DNA of 64,000 nt from an uncultured Sediminibacterium sp. (GTDB lineage Bacteria; Bacteroidota; Bacteroidia; Chitinophagales; Chitinophagaceae), in assembly GCF_946481145.1 (NCBI RefSeq), contig NZ_CAMLMJ010000024.1:1-64000 (forward strand), read 5' to 3'. Under the pieces are notes generated by a model. It did no database searches, had not been told where the DNA came from, and saw only the letters and a program-made list of their open reading frames with translations. The position numbers and the translations under genes are program-made. Of this stretch, positions 40,666 to 48,673 are shown one piece after another (position 1 is the first letter of the stretch; each line of letters starts with the position of its first letter).

Positions 40666-40807
40666 AATGGGGGTTGTGGGAATGGATAAAATGAGTAAAT
40701 TTACTAATGTGTGGGGTTGATTTTATAAATATGTATTAATAAAGGATGTAGTCGAAAATTGGTTTAAGAAATTTACAAGGCGGGTAAGCACTAAAACAAG
40801 ATTTAAT

Positions 40808-42376
40808 ATGGCAGAAACACTAACAATCACAAAAATTATTGACAGAATAAATTCAGGTGATATTCGAATTCCAGCTTTTCAAAGGGATTTTGTTTGGGAT
40901 GCTGATCAAGTTGCATTTCTTCTTGATAGCATTTATAAAGATTTTCCAATCGGAACTGTTATCTTATGGAAAACAGATAAGCGTCTTAAAACTGAGAAAA
41001 ACTTAGGCTATTTTGAGTTGCCAGAACCAAGAAAAGATTATCCTGTAAACTATGTTTTAGATGGACAACAGCGTCTTACAAGCATTTTTAGTGTGTTTCA
41101 AACTACTTTGACTCCTATATCAAATGAATGGGTCGATATCTATTTTGATTTATCTGCTAAGGAAATTCCGCAAGAATCCTCTTTTTTACCACTTGAGAAT
41201 AACGAAGTTGACCTAGCGAGACATTTTCCTGTAAAGACTTTTTTTGATTCGGTAGCATACAGAAATGCGACTGCTGGTTTAAGCGATGAAAATCTTACTA
41301 AAATAGATTCAGTTCAAAGAAAGTTTTTATCCTACATCATACCAGATATAGTGTTTGAAACTGATGATATGACTAATGTTGCCATCGTTTTTGAAAGAAT
41401 TAATAGAGCTGGTACTGAATTAAATGTTTTCGAACTACTGTCCGCGTGGAGTTGGTCGGACAGTTTTGATTTAGTTGAAAAATTTGATCAGTTGCAGGAG
41501 GAAATTGCTGATCATGGGTATGAAGAATTATGTAAAGATCGAGATTTGCAACTTAGGATTATTGCAGGGATAATTAGGAAAAACACAAATCCAAGTGCAA
41601 TACTTGCGATGTCTGGTGACGAAATAAGAAACAATTTTAATAAAATACAAAATGGCATAATCGGAGCTATTGATTATTTAAATAGAGAGTTAAATGTTAA
41701 GCATTACAAAATGTTAGCTTTCCCTGGAATCCTTGTTCCGTTAAGTGCCTTTTTTGCTACAGATAAAAGCGATGGTATTAATTACACAAGCAAGCAAAAC
41801 CAAGTAATAAAAAAATGGTTTTGGCGCTCCTTATTTTCTAGAAGGTATTCTGCAGGTGTTAATGAACATCAAGCAAATGACATTTTACAAATGCTGTTGT
41901 TGCTAAATGATGAAAATCATCAATTTAGATTCCCGACTAGTGATCTAAAGATTGATTTCAGGAAAAGTAGTTTTTCTATTGCAAATGCAAATTCCAAAAC
42001 ATTAATTTCTATGTTAAATCAAAATTGTCCACATTCACTTTTAAGTGGAGCTAAAATCGATTTAGATATTGTTTTAAAGAAGGGGAGCAAACATGAGTAT
42101 CACCATATCTTTCCTAAGAAATATCTTGAAGGATTGCGTAAATTAAGAAAAGAAATAGATTGTTTAGCAAATATATGTTTCTTGACAAGGTCAGATAATA
42201 ATTCTATAAAAGATAAATCTCCTCATTTATATAGTAAAAGTATTAGTCAGGATAATGGACAAGAATATTTAAAGAGTGCCTTAATACCTCCCGATTTCGG
42301 GACATTAAATTATGACGATTTTTTAGATAAGCGAGTAAGGTTATTGGAAGATTATGCAAAAAGCCTAATGAAATAG
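40808..42376 (+). CDS. DUF262 domain protein with C-terminal HNH-like motif (GmrSD-related)
   Basis: 522 residues, visibly more AT-rich than the core genes. N-terminal DUF262: IPAFQRDFVWDADQVAFLLD (21-40), FPIGTVILWKT and DGQQRLT (85-91), a ParB-like nucleotide-hydrolysing motif. The C-terminal part ends with HEYHHIFPKKYLEGLRK and NICFLTRSDNNSIKDKSP (about 428-470), an HNH/DUF1524-like His-His-Asn nuclease motif. Such proteins include GmrSD-type type IV restriction enzymes that attack modified phage DNA. A defence role fits the position but is inferred. It is the first gene of an accessory AT-rich stretch and has no adjacent methyltransferase. Confidence 0.85.
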   Translation: MAETLTITKIIDRINSGDIRIPAFQRDFVWDADQVAFLLDSIYKDFPIGTVILWKTDKRLKTEKNLGYFELPEPRKDYPVNYVLDGQQRLTSIFSVFQTTLTPISNEWVDIYFDLSAKEIPQESSFLPLENNEVDLARHFPVKTFFDSVAYRNATAGLSDENLTKIDSVQRKFLSYIIPDIVFETDDMTNVAIVFERINRAGTELNVFELLSAWSWSDSFDLVEKFDQLQEEIADHGYEELCKDRDLQLRIIAGIIRKNTNPSAILAMSGDEIRNNFNKIQNGIIGAIDYLNRELNVKHYKMLAFPGILVPLSAFFATDKSDGINYTSKQNQVIKKWFWRSLFSRRYSAGVNEHQANDILQMLLLLNDENHQFRFPTSDLKIDFRKSSFSIANANSKTLISMLNQNCPHSLLSGAKIDLDIVLKKGSKHEYHHIFPKKYLEGLRKLRKEIDCLANICFLTRSDNNSIKDKSPHLYSKSISQDNGQEYLKSALIPPDFGTLNYDDFLDKRVRLLEDYAKSLMK

Positions 42377-42474
42377 TCGAATTTATATCTTCACCTAACA
42401 TTAAATTAGCAATATAACAGGCGGACTAATAAAAACAAATCCAAAATATATAAAGTATCATTTCAATTAACAGC

Positions 42475-42700
42475 ATGAATATTAAAAGGCATAAAGACGA
42501 TTTCGAAGACGGGTTTGGCTGGGTAGCAGCCGGAACAAGTTTAGCAATTATAGGAGCATGGTTTTTTACCTATTTTACTCTAAAGGATTTAGATAGTGAA
42601 GCAAGGGGGACGTTTGGGGACATGTTTGGATCAGTCAATGCCTTTTTTCAGGATTAGCATTAGCTGGCATAATACTGACTATTCTTTTGTAAAAGCAGGG
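42475..42700 (+). pseudogene. Broken fragment of an abortive-infection-type membrane protein
   Basis: A first frame (42475-42657) begins MNIKRHKDDFEDGFGWVAA and runs through TFGDMFGSVNAFF; after TTTTTTC the sense continues in another frame as GLALAGIILTILL, then a stop. The pattern FGDMFGSVNALFSGLAFAG with a following helix is typical of small two-helix Abi-related proteins (putative phage abortive infection family). Here a frameshift in the T run and an early stop have destroyed it, and what follows is repeat-like. The family assignment is from memory of the motif and is only moderately sure. Confidence 0.6.
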
Positions 42701-42754
42701 TTGGTCAATAGAATCCCACACCTGCGGAATGCAAGCATCAGTAGCGGTTCAGGC

Positions 42755-42825
42755 TCGATGTTTTTTCTCCGTAGGGTCTTACATCTAAAGGAAGTTCGAC
42801 GCATCGTCTCCTGAGGAATGAAAGC
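42755..42825. repeat. Degenerate copy of the TCTCCGAGG repeat
   Basis: GAAGTTCGACGCATCGTCTC and CTGAGG resemble GAAGTTCGTCGAAGAGTCTC and CGAGG at 48119, and the copy at 44333. All three copies lie in the accessory stretch. Confidence 0.4.
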
Positions 42826-43085
42826 ACGTTGACTTTTCAACCGTTGTTATTAATTTCATAAGAAAAGTAAAATACTAAGGGTAGCTGTAAATATTATAAC
42901 ATGATCTTAAGAGCTAATGATAAGGGTAGAATAAATTGGGTTACATATTGTTTGACAGAAAAGAAATGTTTATTTTTAACAATGTGATATATATGAACGT
43001 AAATCGTTTTTAATATAAGAAATTGTGTAGTTGTAATATACGATTTGGCTATAAATTCTCCAAATATTCTATAACTATTAGGCGT
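42826..43085. other. AT-rich intergenic region, no feature recognised
   Basis: About 260 bases before the membrane/GAF gene pair. It presumably carries that operon's promoter, but no confident TAnnTTTG box was found. Confidence 0.4.
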
Positions 43086-43499
43086 ATGCAGACAAAAAAT
43101 GGAAGAATACATTATTGGCTTTGGTTTGGGCTTATTTTAACATCGTTACCACTAATTTTGACTTATTGGAAATTGCGCGGTATTGCCGTTCCTACAACAA
43201 GTTGGATTGATACTTTCAAGGAAGTTGTATCCAGAGGTGAATTGCTTTTAGTGTGTTTGTCTCTGTTGGGGGTGAATCTGGGTGACCTTTTTAGGGAAAA
43301 ATGCAATGACGAAACAACTGGCTTTACTTTATTAGCTGCAACATTTATTTTATGTTTATTCGCTATTTATTCATTTGGAGAAATTAATACCAACGGTAAC
43401 CTCGATAAAAGTTATGCTTTGAATACATCATTAGTTGTGTTTCTATGTTGCATATGTGTGTGTCTGATTTCCTTATTCACTCCTCGAAAAACAGCCTAA
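43086..43499 (+). CDS. Four-helix membrane protein, unknown function
   Basis: 137 residues from ATG 43086 (MQTKNGRIHYWLWFGLILTS). Four hydrophobic segments: LWFGLILTSLPLILTYW, GELLLVCLSLLGVNLGDLF, FTLLAATFILCLFAIYSFG and TSLVVFLCCICVCLISLF. Loops are short; a cytoplasmic-type RGxx/RxxK basic end (TPRKTA) follows. No family was recognised. The stop codon is separated from the next ATG by one base, so the two genes are very probably translated from one mRNA. An upstream 21-codon extension is less likely. Confidence 0.65.
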   Translation: MQTKNGRIHYWLWFGLILTSLPLILTYWKLRGIAVPTTSWIDTFKEVVSRGELLLVCLSLLGVNLGDLFREKCNDETTGFTLLAATFILCLFAIYSFGEINTNGNLDKSYALNTSLVVFLCCICVCLISLFTPRKTA

Positions 43500-43500
43500 T

Positions 43501-44253
43501 ATGAAAGATTGGATAACATATTTATTGCCTATTAGTGCTACACTTGTATCAGTACTTGTAAGCTTATATAGTAGCTTTAAATATTTCAAAAAAAATAATA
43601 CTAAAAAGGAGGAATTAAAAAAATATCTAGTAACAAGTGCAGCATTTAAAGAATTGCAAAAATCACTAGTTGATTCCGAGCAACTAAATGAAGAGGAGGT
43701 TTTAAAAGATTTTGAAAAAATTAATAATATTATAAAAAAACTGTTTGACGAAGTAACACATTCTAATTGTCGTACTACTATTAAAGTAATTTCATATGAC
43801 AATACTGTCCCAGTTGTTATTTCACTAGTTTCCCAAAATGTATCAAAGAGAAGCAAGCAAGCCATATTTATGAACAAAACGAAGTTATTTGATGATACTT
43901 CTCTTTCTATATTATTCAGTAAACCATTTGACTATTTTCTAAATAATGATTTAAGCAAAGTGTATGGTAATATTCATTTTCCCGCAACAATAGAAAAAGA
44001 TGACTATAAAATTTACTATTCAACCCTAGTTGTGCCTATTATTCGCGCTGAGAAAATTAATTCAGAGAAATGTGTTATTTATGGTTTTTTATCAATTGAT
44101 AGTGATAAAAAGAATGTTTTTAATAAAGATTTACATATCAGTCTAGCCAAAACATTTGGGAATTCACTAATGCCGTTCATTGAGACTTGGACAAATCGTA
44201 TTACTGAATCAAAGGGGCTCTCGCTAAAGAATCAAATCTTATCAGAGACATAA
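43501..44253 (+). CDS. Membrane-anchored protein with a GAF-like domain
   Basis: 250 residues. One N-terminal helix (WITYLLPISATLVSVLVSLY), then a basic linker, a Lys/Glu-rich helical segment (about 40-85) and a domain with GAF-like strands: YYSTLVVPIIRAEKINSE, CVIYGFLSIDSDKKNVFNKD and a final helix (LAKTFGNSLMPFIETW). GAF domains bind small ligands such as cyclic nucleotides. Together with the four-helix protein this looks like a sensor plus membrane component; the function is unknown and a defence role is only suggested by the neighbourhood. The sequence is AT-rich like the rest of the stretch. Confidence 0.65.
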   Translation: MKDWITYLLPISATLVSVLVSLYSSFKYFKKNNTKKEELKKYLVTSAAFKELQKSLVDSEQLNEEEVLKDFEKINNIIKKLFDEVTHSNCRTTIKVISYDNTVPVVISLVSQNVSKRSKQAIFMNKTKLFDDTSLSILFSKPFDYFLNNDLSKVYGNIHFPATIEKDDYKIYYSTLVVPIIRAEKINSEKCVIYGFLSIDSDKKNVFNKDLHISLAKTFGNSLMPFIETWTNRITESKGLSLKNQILSET

Positions 44254-44332
44254 AATAACTAAGCAAAGTCGCCTTTCCTTTTTAGCAGAGTGTACTTATT
44301 TTTTCTTCCCAGTTCGCACATACTCAAAAGAA

Positions 44333-44417
44333 TTTCGTGGAAGAGTCTCCGAGGTACGAGGGACTTCTTGTTACACAGCCAGGGTGTACGAATTACTTTG
44401 GAGCTTACTAATTCATC
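44333..44417. repeat. TCTCCGAGG repeat, copy 1
   Basis: GGAAGAGTCTCCGAGGTACG, then GTTACACAGCCAGGGTGTAC and ACGAATTACTTTGGAGCTTAC closely match 48119-48226, which has an extra 19 bases in the middle. Not part of any open frame with protein-like sequence. Confidence 0.7.
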
Positions 44418-44462
44418 GTGGGTAGTTCTGCGCCATTTCTTGTCTAGTACTGAAGCAAGTAA

Positions 44463-44705
44463 ACCTACCCCGTAGGGGTAACACAATGTAGCCCCGATAA
44501 TAAAAGTATTTCATAACCCCGGAGGGGTTACACTGCATAAATGCAGCTATTATTGGCTATTGCATTTCGAATTGAGGTTGCCAGATCTGTATTCTACTGG
44601 TGGGTTATGGTGTATGACAATCGAACATGTGTTACCCCTCCGGGGTAATGGTATTTCTTCGTGTTGGTGCTAACATGTGATACCCCTCCGGGGTAGTAAT
44701 ATCAT
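44463..44705. repeat. Cluster of four CCCCTCCGGGG-type palindromes
   Basis: ACCCCGTAGGGGTAACAC (44463 region), AACCCCGGAGGGGTTACAC (about 44515), TGTTACCCCTCCGGGGTAA (about 44629) and TGATACCCCTCCGGGGTAG (about 44676). Two point each way, giving a symmetrical cluster. This word is common in intergenic DNA of Bacteroidota; its function is not known to me. Confidence 0.7.
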
Positions 44706-44752
44706 AATTTGTAAGCTGTTCATCTACTGATAAACCCGAGCCTCACTAACTA

Positions 44753-45475
44753 CTAACTATTAACCATTCCTATCCTCCCCATCGCAACCACCGCTGCCGG
44801 TAAAGAAGCTGTATCATTAATTAAAGAATCGTTTTGTCTGTAAAAAGACAGCGCTACAGTGACCATGAGTACCGATGCCGGTTGTATAGCAGCATGTTCA
44901 AAAAAAAGGTCACTGGCAGGTGAGGAGGTATCTGAGAAACCGACAGCTATTTTTTCAACAACAGAGAAGCATTCTTGTTGTTCACCAAAGGGCAAACCCT
45001 GAACCATTATACTAATAGTCGCTGATGCAGCCAGCAGGGGGTTCATGATTTGTTTAACCGGATTGAATGCGGGCACATGAATATGCAATCTTCCATCCTG
45101 TGCATCCTTTATTTCGATCGGAACAAAAAGATAATCTCTCAGGTCAGCTTCCGTGTTCAGTTGAAAGGGAGGTATAAAACCATGGCCCAATACCCAGTTG
45201 TTTTGTTGGTGGTGTAGTTTATAATATTTGTACATCCATCCCCTGAATCGGTTCACCGCTTTGAATGGAAAAGCCAGGTAAGCCTGTAAAACAGAAGCTG
45301 TTGCGGTAGCTGTACGGGAACAAATGCCAAATAGCAGGGCTGCTTTTTTTTGCTTAGCTGCGGTTCTTTTCTTTTTATAAACGGGGAATGACCTGGCATA
45401 TTGCTTGCCATTCATTTCGTAATAAATAACTGGGCCAATACGCCCACTCAGACCTTTATCGGTGAGTCTTGCCAT
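44753..45475 (-). CDS. Hypothetical protein of a Bacteroidota-type family
   Basis: 240 residues beginning MARLTDKGLSGRIGPVIYYE then MNGKQYARSFP; a start with this GLSGRIG...NGKxxxRSxP shape occurs in several Bacteroidota proteins of unknown function (recall, not a search). The middle has KKKRTAAKQKKAALLFGICS and the C-terminus is rich in Ala/Val/Ser strands without clear motifs. No signal peptide or membrane helix is obvious. The gene is in core-like composition between AT-rich accessory genes. Function unknown. Confidence 0.7.
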   Translation of the reverse strand: MARLTDKGLSGRIGPVIYYEMNGKQYARSFPVYKKKRTAAKQKKAALLFGICSRTATATASVLQAYLAFPFKAVNRFRGWMYKYYKLHHQQNNWVLGHGFIPPFQLNTEADLRDYLFVPIEIKDAQDGRLHIHVPAFNPVKQIMNPLLAASATISIMVQGLPFGEQQECFSVVEKIAVGFSDTSSPASDLFFEHAAIQPASVLMVTVALSFYRQNDSLINDTASLPAAVVAMGRIGMVNS

Positions 45476-46020
45476 AACACAATAGTTTAAATGAAAATCG
45501 GTTTAAACAGGTGCATGCAGATACCTGAGGGAGGGGCTCGATCTTAACAGGTTCAAATATACGATCTGCCTGTTATGTATACAAGCAAATATCATCGGGT
45601 TGCCCCATACCTGCGTCCTGGCATTGCTTAAGGTTATGTTCAATATTTCTAAGGAGTAAAAACATAATAGAAACATAGCATAACAGTAATAGTGTGTTAT
45701 GATGTGTTGATGATGTGTTGTTGATGTGTTGATGGTCTGTGTAAATACTTAATAATGAATGAATTAGTATTTAGTGTTTTTTTTGTTGAAAATGAGCCTC
45801 GATTTTAGGAAAGTTTCGAAATTTTTCTAAAGTTGAGGGGTGTTTGTTTTGTTTACGACGATGTATTCCCCCCTGCAAATGAACATGTATAACTCCTTTA
45901 GTATGATTTTTCAAAATTCATCGAACATAAAAAGAGTTGGCGGAATAATATTGCTTATTACGAATAAGAATGCGTAAATTTATTAATATGTAAATTGTCC
46001 TTTTGATGCATCTTTAATTT
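45476..46020. other. 545-base gap with a short tandem repeat
   Basis: Contains GATGTGTTGATGATGTGTTG tandem words (45700-45735) and otherwise A/T-rich DNA. The divergent promoters of the 44753 and 46021 genes must lie here. No gene, RNA fold or clear promoter box was recognised. Confidence 0.4.
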
Positions 46021-46758
46021 ATGCCGATAAGAACTCATTCATATTCCCTTTCAATAAAAAATGCCTGTCATCAGCAATGGTCTGGAATGTCTGACATGAA
46101 GGGCGGAAAGTTTTGTGAACAGTGCCAAAAAACTGTGGTTGATTTTACTCAACTTACAGACCAGGAAATTATTCAATTGATAAATGCGAAGAAGGAAAAT
46201 TTATGTGCCCGGATATTGCCTGGGCAAATGAATAGGAATTTAGAAATTCAACAGCCAGGTAATAAGTGGGCTTCTTCTGTACTTGCAATTGGGTTGCTGG
46301 CTTCAGGAGTAACTGCAAATACTTATGCAGCTATACCATTTGTTCATTCTGCTAAAATAAATCTTTCAGGTATTGATAAGGGGTTTAGTAATATGCCAGT
46401 GTTGGAGATTGATCCTAATTTGATGGATAGCTCAAAATATAGTATTCGGGGAAAAGTAGTTGATTCGGCAACAAAAGAACCCATTGCTTTCGCTTCAGTA
46501 TATCTAAAAAATACTAATCGGGCATGTTTGACAAATAAGGATGGTATGTTTACGCTTGTAATTCCTGAAGATAATCTGGAAAGGTTGAATTATTTAGAAG
46601 TGAGTTATGTCGGCTTTACTTCTTTTGAGAAAAAAATACACAGACGTTATCTTCCAGCAACAATTGATTTAATTATGCTTTCTGCTGATGAAAATGCAAT
46701 GCTTGGAGAAGTGATCGTTATTCCGAAAAGAAAAAAATGGTGGCAATTCTGGAAATAA
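46021..46758 (+). CDS. Membrane protein with N-terminal Cys motif and C-terminal carboxypeptidase-regulatory-like domain
   Basis: 245 residues. The N-terminus has Cys16 (NACHQQWSGM) and Cys32-x2-Cys35 (KFCEQCQKTVVDFTQLTDQE), a metal- or redox-type cysteine set common in Bacteroidota proteins. A single membrane helix follows (WASSVLAIGLLASGVTANTY, about 84-105), then a CarboxypepD-regulatory-like beta domain (IRGKVVDSATKEPIAFASVY and EVSYVGFTSFEKKI) outside. The basic end (KRKKWWQFWK) is unusual. Function unknown; the layout suggests a membrane sensor or anchor. Next to a lipoprotein gene 24 bases downstream. Confidence 0.8.
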   Translation: MPIRTHSYSLSIKNACHQQWSGMSDMKGGKFCEQCQKTVVDFTQLTDQEIIQLINAKKENLCARILPGQMNRNLEIQQPGNKWASSVLAIGLLASGVTANTYAAIPFVHSAKINLSGIDKGFSNMPVLEIDPNLMDSSKYSIRGKVVDSATKEPIAFASVYLKNTNRACLTNKDGMFTLVIPEDNLERLNYLEVSYVGFTSFEKKIHRRYLPATIDLIMLSADENAMLGEVIVIPKRKKWWQFWK

Positions 46759-46782
46759 TCGTAAATCAAATATTAAATAGTT

Positions 46783-47445
46783 ATGAAAATAGTACTGGGG
46801 TTATTTTTAATTATTATAGTCATGTCTTGCAATAATAACAGTGAGCAAGTACAGGAAACAAATAGTATATCTGGAAATGTCAATTATGAAAAATTGCTTT
46901 CCAAATACAAGGAGATATCAATGGATACCTTAAAAGTATACTCTCCTGAACAACTAACTGGAGAATATAAAGGTGTTGAGCTTGACAGCGCAGATGCAGT
47001 GCTGTTTCCAAAAGAAATTGCTGAATTTCATTTCCATGAACCTCCTGGACTTTTTGCAGTTTATAAAATTAAACTCGATGAAAAAAGAATAGGGTTAATT
47101 ACACGAACGCCTGGTGAATATGTTCCTTCTTCAATTAAAATGTTTTTGTTCAATAGGGAACAAAATAAAATTGAATCTTATTTAGAGCTGGCAGATGTAT
47201 GGGGAGATGCCGGCGACTATGTACGAAAAGATAGTTGGTTATTGCGAGACAAGGACAAGCAGCTTAAAGTATTTATGTGGGTATTAGAAACGCATGCTAA
47301 AAGTGTAGAAGACGAAAAAGATACAACAGTGATAGAGAAGAATTACTACTATCTGATGCGTTTTAATCAAAAAAAGATCGATACAATCTCAAAAGATGAA
47401 AGCTATCTGAAAAAAGTGTACGGTGAATTGGCGAAAGTGGATTAG
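46783..47445 (+). CDS. Hypothetical lipoprotein
   Basis: 220 residues. The N-terminus MKIVLGLFLIIIVMSCNNNS has an SpII signal peptide with lipobox ending in Cys16; the following Asn residues are typical of Bacteroidota lipoproteins. The body (KELAEFHFHEPPGLFAVYKI-type strands, FNREQNKIESYLELADVWGD) shows no recognised domain. It is 24 bases after the 46021 gene and probably cotranscribed. AT-rich composition. Confidence 0.75.
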   Translation: MKIVLGLFLIIIVMSCNNNSEQVQETNSISGNVNYEKLLSKYKEISMDTLKVYSPEQLTGEYKGVELDSADAVLFPKEIAEFHFHEPPGLFAVYKIKLDEKRIGLITRTPGEYVPSSIKMFLFNREQNKIESYLELADVWGDAGDYVRKDSWLLRDKDKQLKVFMWVLETHAKSVEDEKDTTVIEKNYYYLMRFNQKKIDTISKDESYLKKVYGELAKVD

Positions 47446-47532
47446 GTAATTTACAAGTTAGCCATCAGGCTATAAAACGACAACACAATTTCGAATACAT
47501 TAATTGATAAACAACATAAATCAGTAACAACG

Positions 47533-47994
47533 GTGACTACAAAAAACATAGCAACAAACTGGTATCCTGAAAAAAGATTGATTATAACACATATAAGTGG
47601 AGATATCGAAAAAAGCGATATTGAACAGTGGGAAAAATCCTTCAAAAGTACATTAGACCAAATTGAAGATAATTCAACATTCAAAATCTTTGTCAATATG
47701 CATGGATTTAAAGCGGTGAATATTGACGCGCATAAGCGGTTTAGAGGTGTTGTTCCTTTGACTCTTGCTGACTATGGTTGGAAGGTTGGTTATTTGAACC
47801 TGTTTGAAGAAGAAGCCAAAACAATGACCTACAAGAACATAAGAGGAATTAAATGTGTTGGAGCGGCACATTCACATCAGGACGAGACCAAAATGGATTT
47901 GTATGAATCAAAGTTCAGCACTGACAGAGAACATTTTTTCATTGATCCGACACAAGCAAGACAATGGATTGAGAATTTGGAAATGGCAGACTGA
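47533..47994 (+). CDS. Hypothetical cytoplasmic protein, possibly SpoIIAA-like (STAS) fold
   Basis: 153 residues from GTG 47533. The pattern LIITHISGDIEKSDIEQWEK with a long helix, then STFKIFVNMHGFKAVNIDAH and later LEMAD end, resembles SpoIIAA-like/STAS proteins (beta-strand, helix, conserved strand with NMxG) but the match is weak. No signal peptide. Lies in the accessory stretch; a terminator follows at 48050-48092. Function not known. Confidence 0.55.
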   Translation: MTTKNIATNWYPEKRLIITHISGDIEKSDIEQWEKSFKSTLDQIEDNSTFKIFVNMHGFKAVNIDAHKRFRGVVPLTLADYGWKVGYLNLFEEEAKTMTYKNIRGIKCVGAAHSHQDETKMDLYESKFSTDREHFFIDPTQARQWIENLEMAD

Positions 47995-48049
47995 TAAGCC
48001 AACTTGGTTACAAATTATAAAGTCAATTGACCGACATTACAAGTAGCTT

Positions 48050-48092
48050 CAACTTTTGGAAAGTTCCGAAACTTTCCAAAAGTTTTTTTTTC
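48050..48092 (+). terminator. Rho-independent terminator
   Basis: ACTTTTGGAAAGTT, CCG, AAACTTTCCAAAAG, then TTTTTTTTT: stem of 13 bases and a long T-run, behind the 47533 gene. Confidence 0.9.
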
Positions 48093-48118
48093 TTCTCAGG
48101 GTTCAAATAACAAAAAGA

Positions 48119-48226
48119 AGTTCGTCGAAGAGTCTCCGAGGTACGAGGTCCAAAGGACTCCGGTGGAGGACTATTCGTGTTACACAGCCTGGGTTTACGA
48201 ATTACTTTGGTGCTTACTAATTCATT
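48119..48226. repeat. TCTCCGAGG repeat, copy 2
   Basis: GAAGAGTCTCCGAGGTACGA and GTTACACAGCCTGGGTTTAC followed by ACGAATTACTTTGGTGCTTA: same order as copy 1 at 44333-44417, with 19 extra bases (TCCAAAGGACTCCGGTGGA) between the two halves. Short frames across it are not protein-like. Confidence 0.7.
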
Positions 48227-48286
48227 ACTGAAGAATCGAACAATAAAATTAATCATTAACTTTCCTATGTGAGATCGTTTTGTGGG

Positions 48287-48345
48287 GGGGATTCAAAATT
48301 CAAAAATCAAAAATCAAAAGTCAAAAAATCAAAGATTCAAATGAA
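48287..48345. repeat. Family F words
   Basis: TCAAAAATCAAAAATCAAAAG and TCAAAAAATCAAAGATTC runs on one strand only; no opposite arm was found, so it does not form a hairpin. It runs directly into the broken gene that follows. Confidence 0.5.
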
Positions 48346-48505
48346 AAATAACAATTTTATTTGTCTTAGTGATACTTGGCTTGAGTAAGGGGTTTTCTCA
48401 GGGTAAGGCAACTCTGACCAAAGGAGAAACGGTTAACTATAATCAGAAGAAAATAATCAGCAACTATTTATTAAGGCAATATCTCTTACTACATTTTCGA
48501 TAAGC
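48341..48505 (+). pseudogene. Remnant of a secreted-protein gene
   Basis: Beginning at ATG 48340 the frame is wrong, but one base later the reading is KITILFVLVILGLSKGFSQG then KATLTKGETVNYNQ, a typical signal peptide with cleavage after FSQ and mature start. A frameshift in the run of A and stop codons about 50 codons later end it. The protein family is not recognised. Confidence 0.55.
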
Positions 48506-48547
48506 GTCTATATGTTCTGTAAACCCTTACATATAATGCATCCCCCC

Positions 48548-48587
48548 CGCGTAACCTCAGCGCCCTCCATTCTCCGCGGTGAAAAAA
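48548..48587. repeat. Family J word
   Basis: CGCGTAACCTCAGCGCCCTC and CATTCTCCGCGGTGAAAA, near-identical at the end to the copy at about 1612-1632. It lies in the leader region of the XRE gene. Confidence 0.4.
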
Positions 48588-48673
48588 AGTATAGCATAAA
48601 ACCCATCCAAATTAAAAACCAGAAAAACCAATTTTGCCTGTATTTTGCCGCTGCAATAACTACAGTAAACATC

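Noticed and set aside
44259..44486. Minus-strand frame of 75 codons over the TCTCCGAGG repeat
   Set aside because: The sequence is shared with the repeat copy at 48119 in another frame context; no protein-like composition.
45476..46020. Structured RNA or riboswitch in the 545-base gap
   Set aside because: No recognisable fold or conserved motif; only AT-rich DNA and a short GATGTGTT tandem repeat.
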